DNA of 22,044 nucleotides from PNAI01 sp964575715 (GTDB taxonomy: Bacteria; Pseudomonadota; Alphaproteobacteria; Rhizobiales; Xanthobacteraceae). Where the stretch lies: NCBI GenBank assembly GCA_964575715.1, contig CAZNSG010000067.1:1-22044 (forward strand), in the 5' to 3' direction. Made by a program: the position numbers and the translations under genes. Each line of letters begins with the position of its first letter. Position 1 is the first letter of the stretch. The notes below the pieces were generated by a model. It did no database searches. It saw only the letters and a list, made by a program, of their open reading frames with translations, and was not told the DNA's origin. Shown here piece by piece: positions 7,727 to 15,106 of this stretch.

Positions 7727-9065
7727 CGGTCAGACCCTCCACGCGCAGCGTCGGTGCGTTTGTTCCATGGCGGAACTCCAAATCGTTCGCGGGCGAGAGC
7801 GTGCGGAAAATGTCGAGCAGATGGCCCGCAATCGTGACCTCGCTCACCGGATAGCTGCGCTCGCCGTTTTCGATCCAGAATCCGGCGGCGCCCCGGCTGT
7901 AATCGCCGGTCACCGAATTGACGCCCATGCCGATCAGGTCGGTGACGTAAAAACCCTCGCCGATGTCACGCAACAGCTGCGCCGGGCTCACGCTGCCCGG
8001 CTCCAGATGCAAATTGCTCGGCCCCGGCGACGGCGCCGAGGAGACGCCGCGCTGGGCATGGCCGGTGGTCGCAAGCGATAGCTCGCGCGCGGTCGCGCAG
8101 TCGAGCAGCCAGGATTTGAGCACGCCGTTCTCGACCAGCGCCATGCGGCAGCCGGGTATGCCTTCGGCGTCGAATGGACGCGAGCGCTGCCCGCGCCGGC
8201 GCAGCGGATCGTCGATGATATTGATGCCGGGCGCGAACAGCCGCTCTCCCAGCTTGTCCTTGAGAAAGCTGGTCTTGCGCGCGATCGCGCTGCCGTTGAT
8301 GGCGCTGGCAAGATGTGAAACGAGCGAGCCGGATACGCGCGGATCGAACACCACCGGCACCTTCTTGGTCGCAACCTTGCGCGGATTGAGCCGCTCGACG
8401 GCACGCGCGCCGGCGGTATGGCCGATCTTTTCCGGAGATTCGAGATCGGCCAAGTGCAGCGTGGAAGAATAATCGTAATCGGTCTCCATCGCGGTGCCCT
8501 CGCCCGCGATCGCACTCATCGAGAGGCCGTAACGCGAGCCGAGGTAGGCGCCGGAAAAACCGTGGCTCGTCACCAGCACCATGCCGCCGATCCCGGCGGA
8601 CGCGCTGGCGCCGCTCGACTTGGAAACGCCCTTGACCGCAAGCGCGGCACGCTCCGCCGCCCGCGCCATGGTTTCGAGCACGCCGACAGCGGGCATTTCC
8701 CTGTCGATCAAGTCGAGATCGGGGACGGAACGCGCCAGCTGGTCGGCTTCGGCCAGGCCTGCGAAGCGATCCTCGGGCGCCACCCGCGCCATCGCCACGG
8801 CACGCGCGGCGAGCTCAGAGACATCCGCACGCGCGATATCATTGGTGGATACGACCGCCTGCCGGCGCCCGACGAGGACACGCAGGCCGAGGTCATTGCC
8901 TTCGGCGCGCTCGGATTCCTCGACCGCAGCGTCGCGCACCTCGACGCTGAGCGACACCGAGCGCATGGCCACGGCATCGGCCGTGTCGGCGCCGGCTTTT
9001 TTCGCGGCCTGCACCAGGCGGTCGGCCAGCGCGGTCAGGGCGGATTGGTCAAAAAGGGAGTCCAT
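7713..9065 (-). CDS. pmbA: TldD/PmbA family metallopeptidase homologue
   Basis: A 450-residue protein of peptidase family U62, the length expected for PmbA/TldE. In Escherichia coli the TldD-TldE pair processes microcin B17 and degrades CcdA. Visible family features are VRDAAVEESERAEGNDLGLRV near residue 55 (split here as AAVEES and NDLGLRV), a central region with VPVVFDPRVSGSLVSHLASA, INIIDDP, and the C-terminal GMGVNSVTGDYSRGAAGFWIE segment. No HExxxH zinc motif is seen, which fits the TldE side of the pair; the TldD partner is not in the window. The ATG at 9065 gives a standard N-terminus (MDSLFDQ) though no good ribosome binding site is present; frames reaching further upstream to 9299 look non-coding. 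It opens the minus-strand gene train. Confidence 0.92.
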   Translation of the reverse strand: MDSLFDQSALTALADRLVQAAKKAGADTADAVAMRSVSLSVEVRDAAVEESERAEGNDLGLRVLVGRRQAVVSTNDIARADVSELAARAVAMARVAPEDRFAGLAEADQLARSVPDLDLIDREMPAVGVLETMARAAERAALAVKGVSKSSGASASAGIGGMVLVTSHGFSGAYLGSRYGLSMSAIAGEGTAMETDYDYSSTLHLADLESPEKIGHTAGARAVERLNPRKVATKKVPVVFDPRVSGSLVSHLASAINGSAIARKTSFLKDKLGERLFAPGINIIDDPLRRRGQRSRPFDAEGIPGCRMALVENGVLKSWLLDCATARELSLATTGHAQRGVSSAPSPGPSNLHLEPGSVSPAQLLRDIGEGFYVTDLIGMGVNSVTGDYSRGAAGFWIENGERSYPVSEVTIAGHLLDIFRTLSPANDLEFRHGTNAPTLRVEGLTVAGH

Positions 9066-9336
9066 CGACAATGTCCGAGGTCGGTTTAGGTGGGGATCGG
9101 TCGGCTGACAAGGCTTCAGATAAGAACACGATCGGGCAATTCGAGGCGCATGGGAGGAACGATCGTGAAAATTCGCACGAACGCGACAACGTCTTGTCAA
9201 GCATGTGCCGCGATCGACCGCCTGCAACCACCGATTAACCAGCGCTTTTAAGGCGATTCCGACGCAAGAGACGGCATAGTCGCGGCAAGACCGGACCATT
9301 GAAGTCCGGCTGGGAGCTTTAGTTTCGAGGCGTCAA
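9066..9336. other. Divergent intergenic region pmbA / DUF6101
   Basis: The 271 bases separate two divergently read genes and must hold both promoters. I see no convincing -35/-10 pair. A small hairpin lies at 9291-9309, with arms CCGGAC and GTCCGG around seven bases, 28 bases before the DUF6101 start. It has no T-run and could be a leader structure or chance. No RNA gene is recognised. Confidence 0.45.
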
Positions 9337-9906
9337 ATGGTTGCAGGCGGACCTGAGGGGTCGGGCCGCGGGTTGCGGCTCGACCCCTACGCCCTGCCGG
9401 TGCGTTTTTGTGCACAGGATGGCGGCGCAGACGGGCAAACGCGTCAAATCGAACTTGGCCGCGAGCGCGTGGTGCTTCGGCGCGCGGTACGCGGCATTGC
9501 GATGAAGGTTGGCGTGCCGGTTGCGGCATTCCGCGGCGTGAGCTTGCGACTGCGGCCGGCGGAAGGCGCGCAAGGCGCAAGTATATCCGTGACGCTCGAT
9601 CATCGCGATAGCGCGCTGTCAGTGCCGCTGTTTTTCGCCACCGACGGCGACGACTGCGTTGCGCTGTGGAAATCCTGGGGCCGCGTGCTCGGCCTGCCGC
9701 TGCTTGTGGCCGAACGCGACGGCACGCTGCGCGAGCCCTTCCCGCGTCTCGGCGGCGTCGCGCTGGGGAGACCATCGCCACGCCGGCGCCGGCGCGGCGC
9801 GATCAAATGGCGGCGGCCTTCGATCTTGCTGCGCAGAAAACCCGGCCGGCCGGCGGTAAATCCTTCCATACATCGCGGCGAGCGCGAAATCATCGCACGC
9901 AATTGA
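9337..9906 (+). CDS. DUF6101 family protein
   Basis: A 189-residue protein recognised as DUF6101 by RRAVRGIAMKVGVPVAAFRG, SVTLDHRDSALSVPLF, WKSWGRVLGLPLLVAE and DGTLREPFPRLG, followed by a very basic tail (PRRRRRGAIKWRRPSILLRR). The function is unknown; the family appears confined mostly to Hyphomicrobiales. No signal peptide or membrane segment is evident. The basic tail could contact nucleic acid or acidic phospholipid; this is speculation. The ATG at 9337 has GAGG six bases upstream. It is divergent from pmbA, an arrangement also seen in related genomes by my recollection, not by search. Confidence 0.88.
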   Translation: MVAGGPEGSGRGLRLDPYALPVRFCAQDGGADGQTRQIELGRERVVLRRAVRGIAMKVGVPVAAFRGVSLRLRPAEGAQGASISVTLDHRDSALSVPLFFATDGDDCVALWKSWGRVLGLPLLVAERDGTLREPFPRLGGVALGRPSPRRRRRGAIKWRRPSILLRRKPGRPAVNPSIHRGEREIIARN

Positions 9907-10020
9907 ACGCGATTACGGTATATGCTTGGGAAAGCCAGTTGACCGCCATATGGATGGAGTGAAGTGACGTTTTCGCAGAATTCCACCGCGCGCGCTTCGT
10001 TAACAATAAGGAGAACGCCT

Positions 10021-10299
10021 ATGATCAAATTAATTCTGACGAGTATTGCTGCGATTAGTTTGTCGATCGCACTTACGGCTATCCAAGCCGATGCGGCGGG
10101 ACGCGGCGGCGGTCACGGCGGTTTCGCAGGCGCCGGCGGGCCGGGATTCCATGGCGGTAACCCGCCCGGCTTCAGCCAAGGCCGCAAGGTGGGCTTTGTG
10201 AGCGGCCAGCCACGCGGATGGAGCAAGGGCAAGAAGACCGGTTGGGGCTGCAAGCCCGGCACGCGCGGATGTATTCCTCCTGGCTTACGGGGCCGCTGA
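10021..10299 (+). CDS. Small secreted glycine-rich protein with duplicated G-[FW]-S-x-G-x-K motif
   Basis: A 92-residue protein of unknown function. Residues 1-25 form a clear signal peptide (MIKLILTSIAAISLSIALTA, then IQADA before the cleavage site), so the mature ~67-residue chain should be periplasmic or secreted. It begins with a Gly/His-rich stretch (~26-47), then a motif appears twice: PPGFSQGRKVGF at 48-59 and QPRGWSKGKKTGW at 63-75. Two cysteines (77 and 84) near the C-terminus, in GCKPGTRGC, could form a disulfide. The ATG at 10021 has AAGGAG seven bases upstream; a GTG-initiated extension from 9964 would bury the signal peptide and is rejected. Mature charge is strongly basic. It ends 13 bases from the convergent LysR gene. 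Confidence 0.75.
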   Translation: MIKLILTSIAAISLSIALTAIQADAAGRGGGHGGFAGAGGPGFHGGNPPGFSQGRKVGFVSGQPRGWSKGKKTGWGCKPGTRGCIPPGLRGR

Positions 10300-10312
10300 C
10301 GCGCCTGACAGC

Positions 10313-11227
10313 TCAATTCTGGCGATACGATTCCATCAAAGAAGCTGGCGCTAACCGACGCGCGACAAAATCGACAAAGGCGCGCACCTTTGCGGCGATT
10401 TGCCGATTGTCGGGATAGACAGCAAGCACGGGAATATCGACGACCCGCCAATCCTGCAAGAGCCGGATCAAGCGGCCGGTCTTGAGATCGTCAACCACAG
10501 CGTATTCGCTCAGAATAGCCACACCGCTTCCAGCCAAAGCCAGCCGGCGAAGCACATCGAGACTGTTGGCAATCAGGCACGGTTTGAGCGTGATACGCCG
10601 CTCCTTTTTCCCTTTTCGGAAACACCATTCGTCGTGTTCGGGATACGACGAATTGACGAAACATGGCCACTTTGTCAGGTTCTCCGGCCCCTTCGGCATT
10701 GTCTTGCCGTTTAACAGAGAGGGTGCCGCCACAACGACCAGCCGCGTGGCACCGAGCCGCCGAACAATTGTGCCTGGGTCGCTGGTCGGGCAGAGTCGTA
10801 TGGCGAGATCGAATCCGGCCACTATGAGATCGACAACCTCCGCCGTTACCTGCAGTTCGATCTTTATGTCGGGATGCCGCGCCATGAATTCCGGCAGAAG
10901 GGGCGCCAAGTGCGTCCACGCGAATGGACCGGGCGCGCTAATCCGCAGCGGGCCGCTCAAATCGTTGGCTTGAGATTGCGCCGCCTTCTCAGCGTGGCGC
11001 ACCCGATCAAGGACATCGTCGATTTGGCAAAGATAGGCACGGCCTGCTTCGGTCAGGCTTGCGGACCGGGAAGTCCGGTGCAGCAGCCGCACGCCGATGC
11101 GGCGCTCCAACTTGGTCATCTGGGCGCTCACCGTCGATTTGGAGAGTCCCAATTTTTCAGCCGCAGCCGAAATGCTACCGGCTTGCGCTACGGCGATTAG
11201 GACGGTTACGCCTTCCAAAGGGTCCAT
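10313..11227 (-). CDS. LysR-family transcriptional regulator
   Basis: A 304-residue regulator. The N-terminal winged helix-turn-helix lies at residues ~2-60 (AGSISAAAEKLGLSKSTVSA, then TKLERRIGVRLLHRT), and the C-terminal periplasmic-binding-like effector domain at ~90-295 (GPLRISAPGPFAWTHLAPLL, ANSLDVLRRLALAGSGVAIL). The length is normal. The ATG at 11227 has GAGGA about eight bases upstream; longer upstream frames run into the divergent promoter region and are not supported. It is divergent from the FAD monooxygenase gene with 145 bases between the starts, the classical arrangement for a LysR protein controlling its neighbour. A palindrome at 11271-11292 is the likely binding site. The effector is unknown, but by analogy a substrate or product of the monooxygenase is a reasonable guess. 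Confidence 0.93.
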   Translation of the reverse strand: MDPLEGVTVLIAVAQAGSISAAAEKLGLSKSTVSAQMTKLERRIGVRLLHRTSRSASLTEAGRAYLCQIDDVLDRVRHAEKAAQSQANDLSGPLRISAPGPFAWTHLAPLLPEFMARHPDIKIELQVTAEVVDLIVAGFDLAIRLCPTSDPGTIVRRLGATRLVVVAAPSLLNGKTMPKGPENLTKWPCFVNSSYPEHDEWCFRKGKKERRITLKPCLIANSLDVLRRLALAGSGVAILSEYAVVDDLKTGRLIRLLQDWRVVDIPVLAVYPDNRQIAAKVRAFVDFVARRLAPASLMESYRQN

Positions 11228-11262
11228 TAGTCGGTCCTCAAAATCTCTATGCATCAGGTCGT

Positions 11263-11268
11263 ATCTTA
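11263..11268 (-). promoter_or_regulatory. Candidate -10 box of the LysR gene
   Basis: Read on the minus strand the hexamer is TAAGAT, 35 bases before the lysR start codon. The matching -35 position falls inside the palindrome at 11271-11292 and shows no good consensus, so bound LysR would cover the polymerase site, consistent with autorepression. This is inference. Confidence 0.35.
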
Positions 11269-11270
11269 CC

Positions 11271-11292
11271 ATCGTTCGATTCCTCGAACGAT
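11271..11292. promoter_or_regulatory. Palindromic operator, probable LysR binding site
   Basis: A perfect inverted repeat with arms ATCGTTCGA and TCGAACGAT around TTCC, located between the divergent lysR and monooxygenase genes. It contains the LysR-type T-N11-A spacing twice (T at 11275 with A at 11287, and T at 11276 with A at 11288). The position 80 bases before the monooxygenase ATG and 43 bases before the lysR ATG is right for a recognition site that serves both genes. Confidence 0.7.
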
Positions 11293-11372
11293 GCGTTCGG
11301 CATCGCTGGCTTCCGGCGACACCGATCCCCATGCAATCTTCGCTCCGCTGTTCGAAATCGGAGCAATACATC

Positions 11373-12581
11373 ATGTACGATATTATCATCGTCGGCGCGC
11401 GTTGCGCCGGGGCAGCGCTGGCGCTGATGCTCGCGCGTTCAGGCCACAAAGTCTTGATGGTGGACCGCGCGGTCTTCCCGCGTGACACGATGTCAGGCCA
11501 CTACATCCATCCCGCCGGCGTTTCATGGCTTAAGCGATGGGGAGTGCTTGACCGTTTGGCAGCAACGGACACTCCGAGCCAAAGCACCATGACGATTGAT
11601 TTTGGGCCGGTCGTTTTGACGGCGCGCCCTGCCCCGGCGGCCGATGGCACCACGCTTGGCTATGGCCCGCGGCGCTGGCTCTTCGATCCGTTGCTTGCCG
11701 AGGCTGCGGTCGAAGCGGGCGCCCAGTGGTGGGACGGCACCACCGTGACATGCCCGATCTTTAAGAACGATCGCGTGGTTGGAATCGAAGGCAAGTCCCT
11801 CTCCGGGCGCCGCGTGGAAGCGCGCGCCCGATTGGTCGTTGGAGCCGACGGAAAGCGCTCACGGATCGCAGGAGCCGTGGGCGCGGCGAATTATCTTTCA
11901 CGCCCGTCAGCAACCTGTAATTATTATTCCTATTGGAGCGACTTCGAGGTGTCTCATACGCATCTGTTCGCGCGCGACGGACGGTTCTTCGTTGTGCTGC
12001 CGACCAACAAGGGACTGACATATCTCGGTGTGGCCTGGCCAATCTCGGAGTTTTACGCAGTTCGTTCGAACCTTGAACAAGCCTTCAATTCCGCCTTATC
12101 GGAGATTCCATGGATTGCCGACCGGCTTGCAGGTGCGTCGCGCGTTGAGCGCTTCATCGGCACTGCCGATCTCGATGGATATTTCCGGACGGCCCACGGT
12201 CCAGGCTGGGCGCTCGTTGGCGATGCAGGCTACCATCGCGATCCGATCACAGCGCAAGGCATGACTGATGCTTTTCTTCACGCAGAGCTTCTCGCTCAAG
12301 CGATTGGCGACGGTTTTTCCGGGATCCGTCCCTTGGAGGCGGCACTCGCGGATTACCAGCGCAAGCGCGACGAGGCCACTTTGCCGATGTACGAATTGAC
12401 GTGCGACATGGCGAGACTGGCGCCACCGGCGCCCGAAATGCTGGACTTGCTTGCAGCCCTGGAGGGCAACGGGCCTGCCGCCGAGCGATTTTTTGGCATC
12501 ATGGCTGGTACCGTCGCCGCGCAGGACTTCTTTTCGCAATCGAATATCGCCCGCATCGTGGGTAAACGTCGCGCCGCATGA
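11373..12581 (+). CDS. FAD-dependent monooxygenase / NAD(P)/FAD-dependent oxidoreductase
   Basis: A 402-residue flavoprotein. The N-terminal dinucleotide-binding fold begins at once (YDIIIVGARCAGAALALMLA), with GARCAG in place of the standard GxGxxG, a variant typical of one aromatic-hydroxylase-like and geranylgeranyl-reductase-like branch. VGADGKRS at 156-163 is the DG motif, and LVGDAGYHRDP at ~281-291 is the GD motif that binds the FAD ribityl chain. No transmembrane segment is obvious. The ATG at 11373 starts exactly at the fold and has GGAG nine bases upstream. The substrate is unknown. The divergent LysR regulator suggests inducible expression, perhaps for catabolism or detoxification of an aromatic or isoprenoid compound; that is inference. 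Confidence 0.9.
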   Translation: MYDIIIVGARCAGAALALMLARSGHKVLMVDRAVFPRDTMSGHYIHPAGVSWLKRWGVLDRLAATDTPSQSTMTIDFGPVVLTARPAPAADGTTLGYGPRRWLFDPLLAEAAVEAGAQWWDGTTVTCPIFKNDRVVGIEGKSLSGRRVEARARLVVGADGKRSRIAGAVGAANYLSRPSATCNYYSYWSDFEVSHTHLFARDGRFFVVLPTNKGLTYLGVAWPISEFYAVRSNLEQAFNSALSEIPWIADRLAGASRVERFIGTADLDGYFRTAHGPGWALVGDAGYHRDPITAQGMTDAFLHAELLAQAIGDGFSGIRPLEAALADYQRKRDEATLPMYELTCDMARLAPPAPEMLDLLAALEGNGPAAERFFGIMAGTVAAQDFFSQSNIARIVGKRRAA

Positions 12582-12791
12582 TGTCTATGGCGGATTCGAT
12601 GCAAGGAAAATCGCGCGGAATTGAGGGCGCTGGCGGCAAATTCATAACGATTCATCAGTAATCGCGCACTGCATATTGCAAAGGCTGTTCTTATCGATGG
12701 AATGATATCTGCTCAATCACCGACTGCTGCCAAATCGTACGGCAAGGCGAACGACGCGGCCGGAAAGCGTCATGTCCACGCGGCAAAGCAA
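12582..12791. other. Convergent intergenic region, no gene seen
   Basis: These 210 bases lie between the 3' ends of the monooxygenase and ankyrin-repeat genes. The stretch at 12640-12720 is AT-richer than its surroundings. No hairpin followed by a T-run is visible, and no convincing small ORF or RNA gene is seen. Confidence 0.4.
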
Positions 12792-13487
12792 CTATCTGCC
12801 GCCTGCCTGCTCGATCAGGCTGGCGACTTCGCGCTGTCCTTTGCGCTTGGCGTGGGTGAGCGGCGAAACGCCGTCCTTGTCGGCGATATCGGGTTTGGCG
12901 CCGGCGGCCAGGACCAGCTTTGCGATCTCGACATGACGCGGGCCGCCGTCGCCCAGGATCACGATCTCAAGCAGACAGGTCCAGCCGAGGTTGTTGACGT
13001 GATTGACGTCGATCTTGGTGGTCAAGAGGAGCTTTACGGTTTCGACGTGGCCGCGCTCGCAAGCGGGGATCAGGGCGTTGCCGCCAAAACGATTGCGCAA
13101 TGAAAAATCCGGCCGTTTCGGAATCATCAGGCGGAGCATTTCCGTCCGCCCCAGCGCGCCGGCCAGCAGCCAGGGCGAGTCCATGTTCGCGGCCTGCGCA
13201 TTGATGCTGGCTCCGGCCTCAATCAGCAGTGCGGCCGCCTCAAAATGGTTGTTCGCGACCGCCATGAGGAGCGGCGTGCGCTTTGCCCCGTCGACGGGAT
13301 CGAGTGGCGCACCCGCGGCGATCAGCCGCTTGAGAGCCGTGCTATCGCCGCGCCCGGCCGCCTGCAGCAGCTCCTGCCCTGGTAAGGACTGGCCGGAGGC
13401 TGCATCAGTCAGCATGAAAATTGCCAGCATGATGGTTGGGATGAGTTGCGACCATGGATACCATTTGGATCGTCCATAAAACTGCAT
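12792..13487 (-). CDS. Secreted ankyrin-repeat protein
   Basis: A 231-residue protein with an N-terminal signal-like segment (residues ~13-32, SQLIPTIMLAIFMLTDAASG), so it probably acts in the periplasm or is exported. From ~37 on it carries five to six ankyrin repeats, with units such as GDSTALKRLIAAGAPLDPVD, TPLLMAVANNHFEAAALLIE, GHVETVKLLLTTKIDVNHVN and HVEIAKLVLAAGAKPDIADK. No enzymatic domain is attached; ankyrin repeats generally mediate protein contacts. The ATG at 13487 has AAGGTGA about eight bases upstream. It lies on the minus strand downstream of ubiA (84 bases from the ubiA start-distal end at 13572) and could be read from the ubiA transcript. Partner and function are unknown. 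Confidence 0.85.
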   Translation of the reverse strand: MQFYGRSKWYPWSQLIPTIMLAIFMLTDAASGQSLPGQELLQAAGRGDSTALKRLIAAGAPLDPVDGAKRTPLLMAVANNHFEAAALLIEAGASINAQAANMDSPWLLAGALGRTEMLRLMIPKRPDFSLRNRFGGNALIPACERGHVETVKLLLTTKIDVNHVNNLGWTCLLEIVILGDGGPRHVEIAKLVLAAGAKPDIADKDGVSPLTHAKRKGQREVASLIEQAGGR

Positions 13488-13571
13488 GGCTGCGTCACCT
13501 TTTCGAAATGACTCTCACCCAGCAAGCTACCGCAATCGTTACCGGACCGAAAGATTGGTACGGCTGGCGTC

Positions 13572-14507
13572 CTAGAAAGCGCGTCGAGCCATTGCATCGA
13601 GCACGAGGCCGGTGAACAGGATCAGGCCGGCGTCGCGGTTGGATTTGAACAGGCGCAGGCAGAGCGCGGGGTCGCCGATGTCGAGACGCGCGGTCTGCCA
13701 GCCGAGATGGGCAGCGAAGGCGGCAAGACCGAGCGCGAAGATCGCCCCGGCGCCGGCCAGCCATGCTGCAAGTCCGATCAGCAGCACGCTTGCCGCCGAA
13801 AACAGCGCCAGCATCGGCTTGGTGCGGGTGCGAAACAGGATCGCGGTCGATTTGAGCCCGACGAGCACATCGTCCTCGCGATCCTGATGGGCGTAAATGG
13901 TGTCGTAATGGATCACCCAGGCGATGGCACCGGCATAGAGCAGCAAGGCCGCGGGATCGAGCCGGCCGAAGGCGGCCGCCCAGCCCATCAGCGCGCCCCA
14001 GGAAAAGGCCAGCCCAAGAAAAATCTGCGGCCAATAGGTAATGCGCTTCATCAACGGATAGATTGCGACCACCGCGAGCGAGGCAATGCCGGTCCAGATC
14101 GCGAAGCGGTTGAACTGGAGGAGCACAAGCAGCCCGACGAGCGCTTGCAGCAGGAGAAAAACATAGGCGGCCGTGACGCTGACTTGTCGCGATGGAATCG
14201 GACGCGAGCGCGTGCGCTCGACGCGTGCGTCAATGTCGCGATCGACGAGATCGTTCCAGGTGCAGCCGGCGCCGCGCATGGCGATCGCGCCTAACAAGAA
14301 CAGCAGTACATGCCAGAAATCCGGTCCCCAGGCCTGCGCCGGGATGGCGGCGAGCGCTGCCGACCACCAGCAGGGCAAAAGCAAAAGCCACCAGCCGATC
14401 GGCCGATCGAGACGGGCAAGCCGCAGATAGGGGCGGGTCCAGGCCGGCGCGAGGCTGTCGACCCAGTTTCCGGTCGCATCGGCGACGCGTCCAAGGGCGT
14501 TATCCAT
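13572..14507 (-). CDS. ubiA: 4-hydroxybenzoate octaprenyltransferase
   Basis: A 311-residue inner-membrane prenyltransferase of ubiquinone biosynthesis, which attaches the polyprenyl chain to 4-hydroxybenzoate. Both Mg-prenyl-diphosphate motifs are present: NDLVDRDID at 85-93 and YDTIYAHQDREDD at 201-213. About eight to nine hydrophobic segments are visible. The N-terminal part has the family ARLDRPIGWWLLLLPCWW signature. I chose the ATG at 14507. The open frame continues to 14600, but that extension is the translation of the palindromic repeat at 14544-14592 and has no family character. The Shine-Dalgarno before 14507 is weak. Length is normal for the family. Confidence 0.94.
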   Translation of the reverse strand: MDNALGRVADATGNWVDSLAPAWTRPYLRLARLDRPIGWWLLLLPCWWSAALAAIPAQAWGPDFWHVLLFLLGAIAMRGAGCTWNDLVDRDIDARVERTRSRPIPSRQVSVTAAYVFLLLQALVGLLVLLQFNRFAIWTGIASLAVVAIYPLMKRITYWPQIFLGLAFSWGALMGWAAAFGRLDPAALLLYAGAIAWVIHYDTIYAHQDREDDVLVGLKSTAILFRTRTKPMLALFSAASVLLIGLAAWLAGAGAIFALGLAAFAAHLGWQTARLDIGDPALCLRLFKSNRDAGLILFTGLVLDAMARRAF

Positions 14508-14543
14508 CTTGATCGAATCAGAGCCGACCCTAGCTTTTTGCTT

Positions 14544-14592
14544 GAGCATGATCTTTTCCGAAAACCGGTACCCACTTTTCGGGATCATGCTC
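14544..14592. repeat. 49-bp palindromic intergenic repeat (Rhizobiales type)
   Basis: The ends are a perfect 10-bp inverted repeat, GAGCATGATC at 14544-14553 and GATCATGCTC at 14583-14592. Nested inside are CCGAAAA (14558-14564) and TTTTCGG (14576-14582), so the element can fold as a long hairpin with an AT-rich waist. I recall the same sequence as a very common interspersed repeat in Bradyrhizobium-like genomes; no search was done. It lies between ubiA and the secreted four-cysteine gene. Confidence 0.8.
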
Positions 14593-14596
14593 CCGC

Positions 14597-15106
14597 TCAT
14601 CGCGAGAGGGGATTGCCGGTGAGCGTATTGAAAATGCTGGAATCAGGTTTGGTCGTCGTCGAATCCTGCAGGAGCGGCGCGCCCAGCACGTCGCTTAGAC
14701 TGGGGGCTCCGGGACCAGGCGCCGTGCTGCAGGCTTGTTTGCGATAGGTGAGCACCTGCTTGTGGTCGTTCTTCGCGCGCTGCAGCGCTTCGGGGGGTAT
14801 GTTGCACAGAGTCTTATTCTGTTCGAGAAACTTGGATACCTTTCCGATGGTGACTGAGAGGCGCTGGAATATCTGGCAGAACTCCTCGCGCGCGGCCTTG
14901 CGTTCGTTGGCGGTCTTTAGCGATAGCATCCCCTGCTGGGCCTCCTGCTGAAGCGGAATAAATGCATCGCAGGGATTGGGTTGAGATCGCGGAACTCCAA
15001 AGAACTGCGCCGCCGCTTCGGAACAAACGGCAACAACAAGAACGGCCGCAATCGCTAAAACGCGATGACGGGGCATTCGGGCAACTTTCAAAATATCATC
15101 ATCCAT
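14597..15106 (-). CDS. Secreted four-cysteine protein, uncharacterised
   Basis: A 169-residue protein with a signal peptide ending around residue 33 (MPRHRVLAIAAVLVVAVCSE, then AAAQ), so it is expected in the periplasm. The mature part has four cysteines at about 46, 77, 101 and 126, set in a helical pattern (NPCDAFIPLQQEA, REEFCQIFQRLS, KTLCNIPPEAL, YRKQAC); two disulfides are likely. The pattern resembles a family of small secreted proteins common in Bradyrhizobium relatives, function unknown to me. A Pro/Ser/Thr-rich tail of ~40 residues follows the last cysteine. The start could be ATG 15106 (chosen) or ATG 15076, ten codons later, which gives a more compact signal peptide; neither has a strong ribosome binding site. 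It is divergent from rsmE. Confidence 0.75.
   Translation of the reverse strand: MDDDILKVARMPRHRVLAIAAVLVVAVCSEAAAQFFGVPRSQPNPCDAFIPLQQEAQQGMLSLKTANERKAAREEFCQIFQRLSVTIGKVSKFLEQNKTLCNIPPEALQRAKNDHKQVLTYRKQACSTAPGPGAPSLSDVLGAPLLQDSTTTKPDSSIFNTLTGNPLSR

Noticed and set aside
6878..7837. 319-residue plus-strand ORF opposite cysQ and pmbA
   Set aside because: Antisense shadow; the minus strand encodes CysQ with all its metal motifs in the same place.
9291..9309. Possible terminator or riboswitch before the DUF6101 gene
   Set aside because: A lone 6-bp stem without a T-run or recognisable aptamer; kept only as a note in the intergenic entry.
9964..10020. GTG-initiated extension of the glycine-rich protein
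   Set aside because: It would place 19 residues before the signal peptide and ignores the AAGGAG site directly before the ATG at 10021.
11097..11372. Upstream extension of the FAD monooxygenase
   Set aside because: It runs through the divergent promoter and into lysR; the flavin fold begins at the ATG at 11373, which has its own ribosome binding site.
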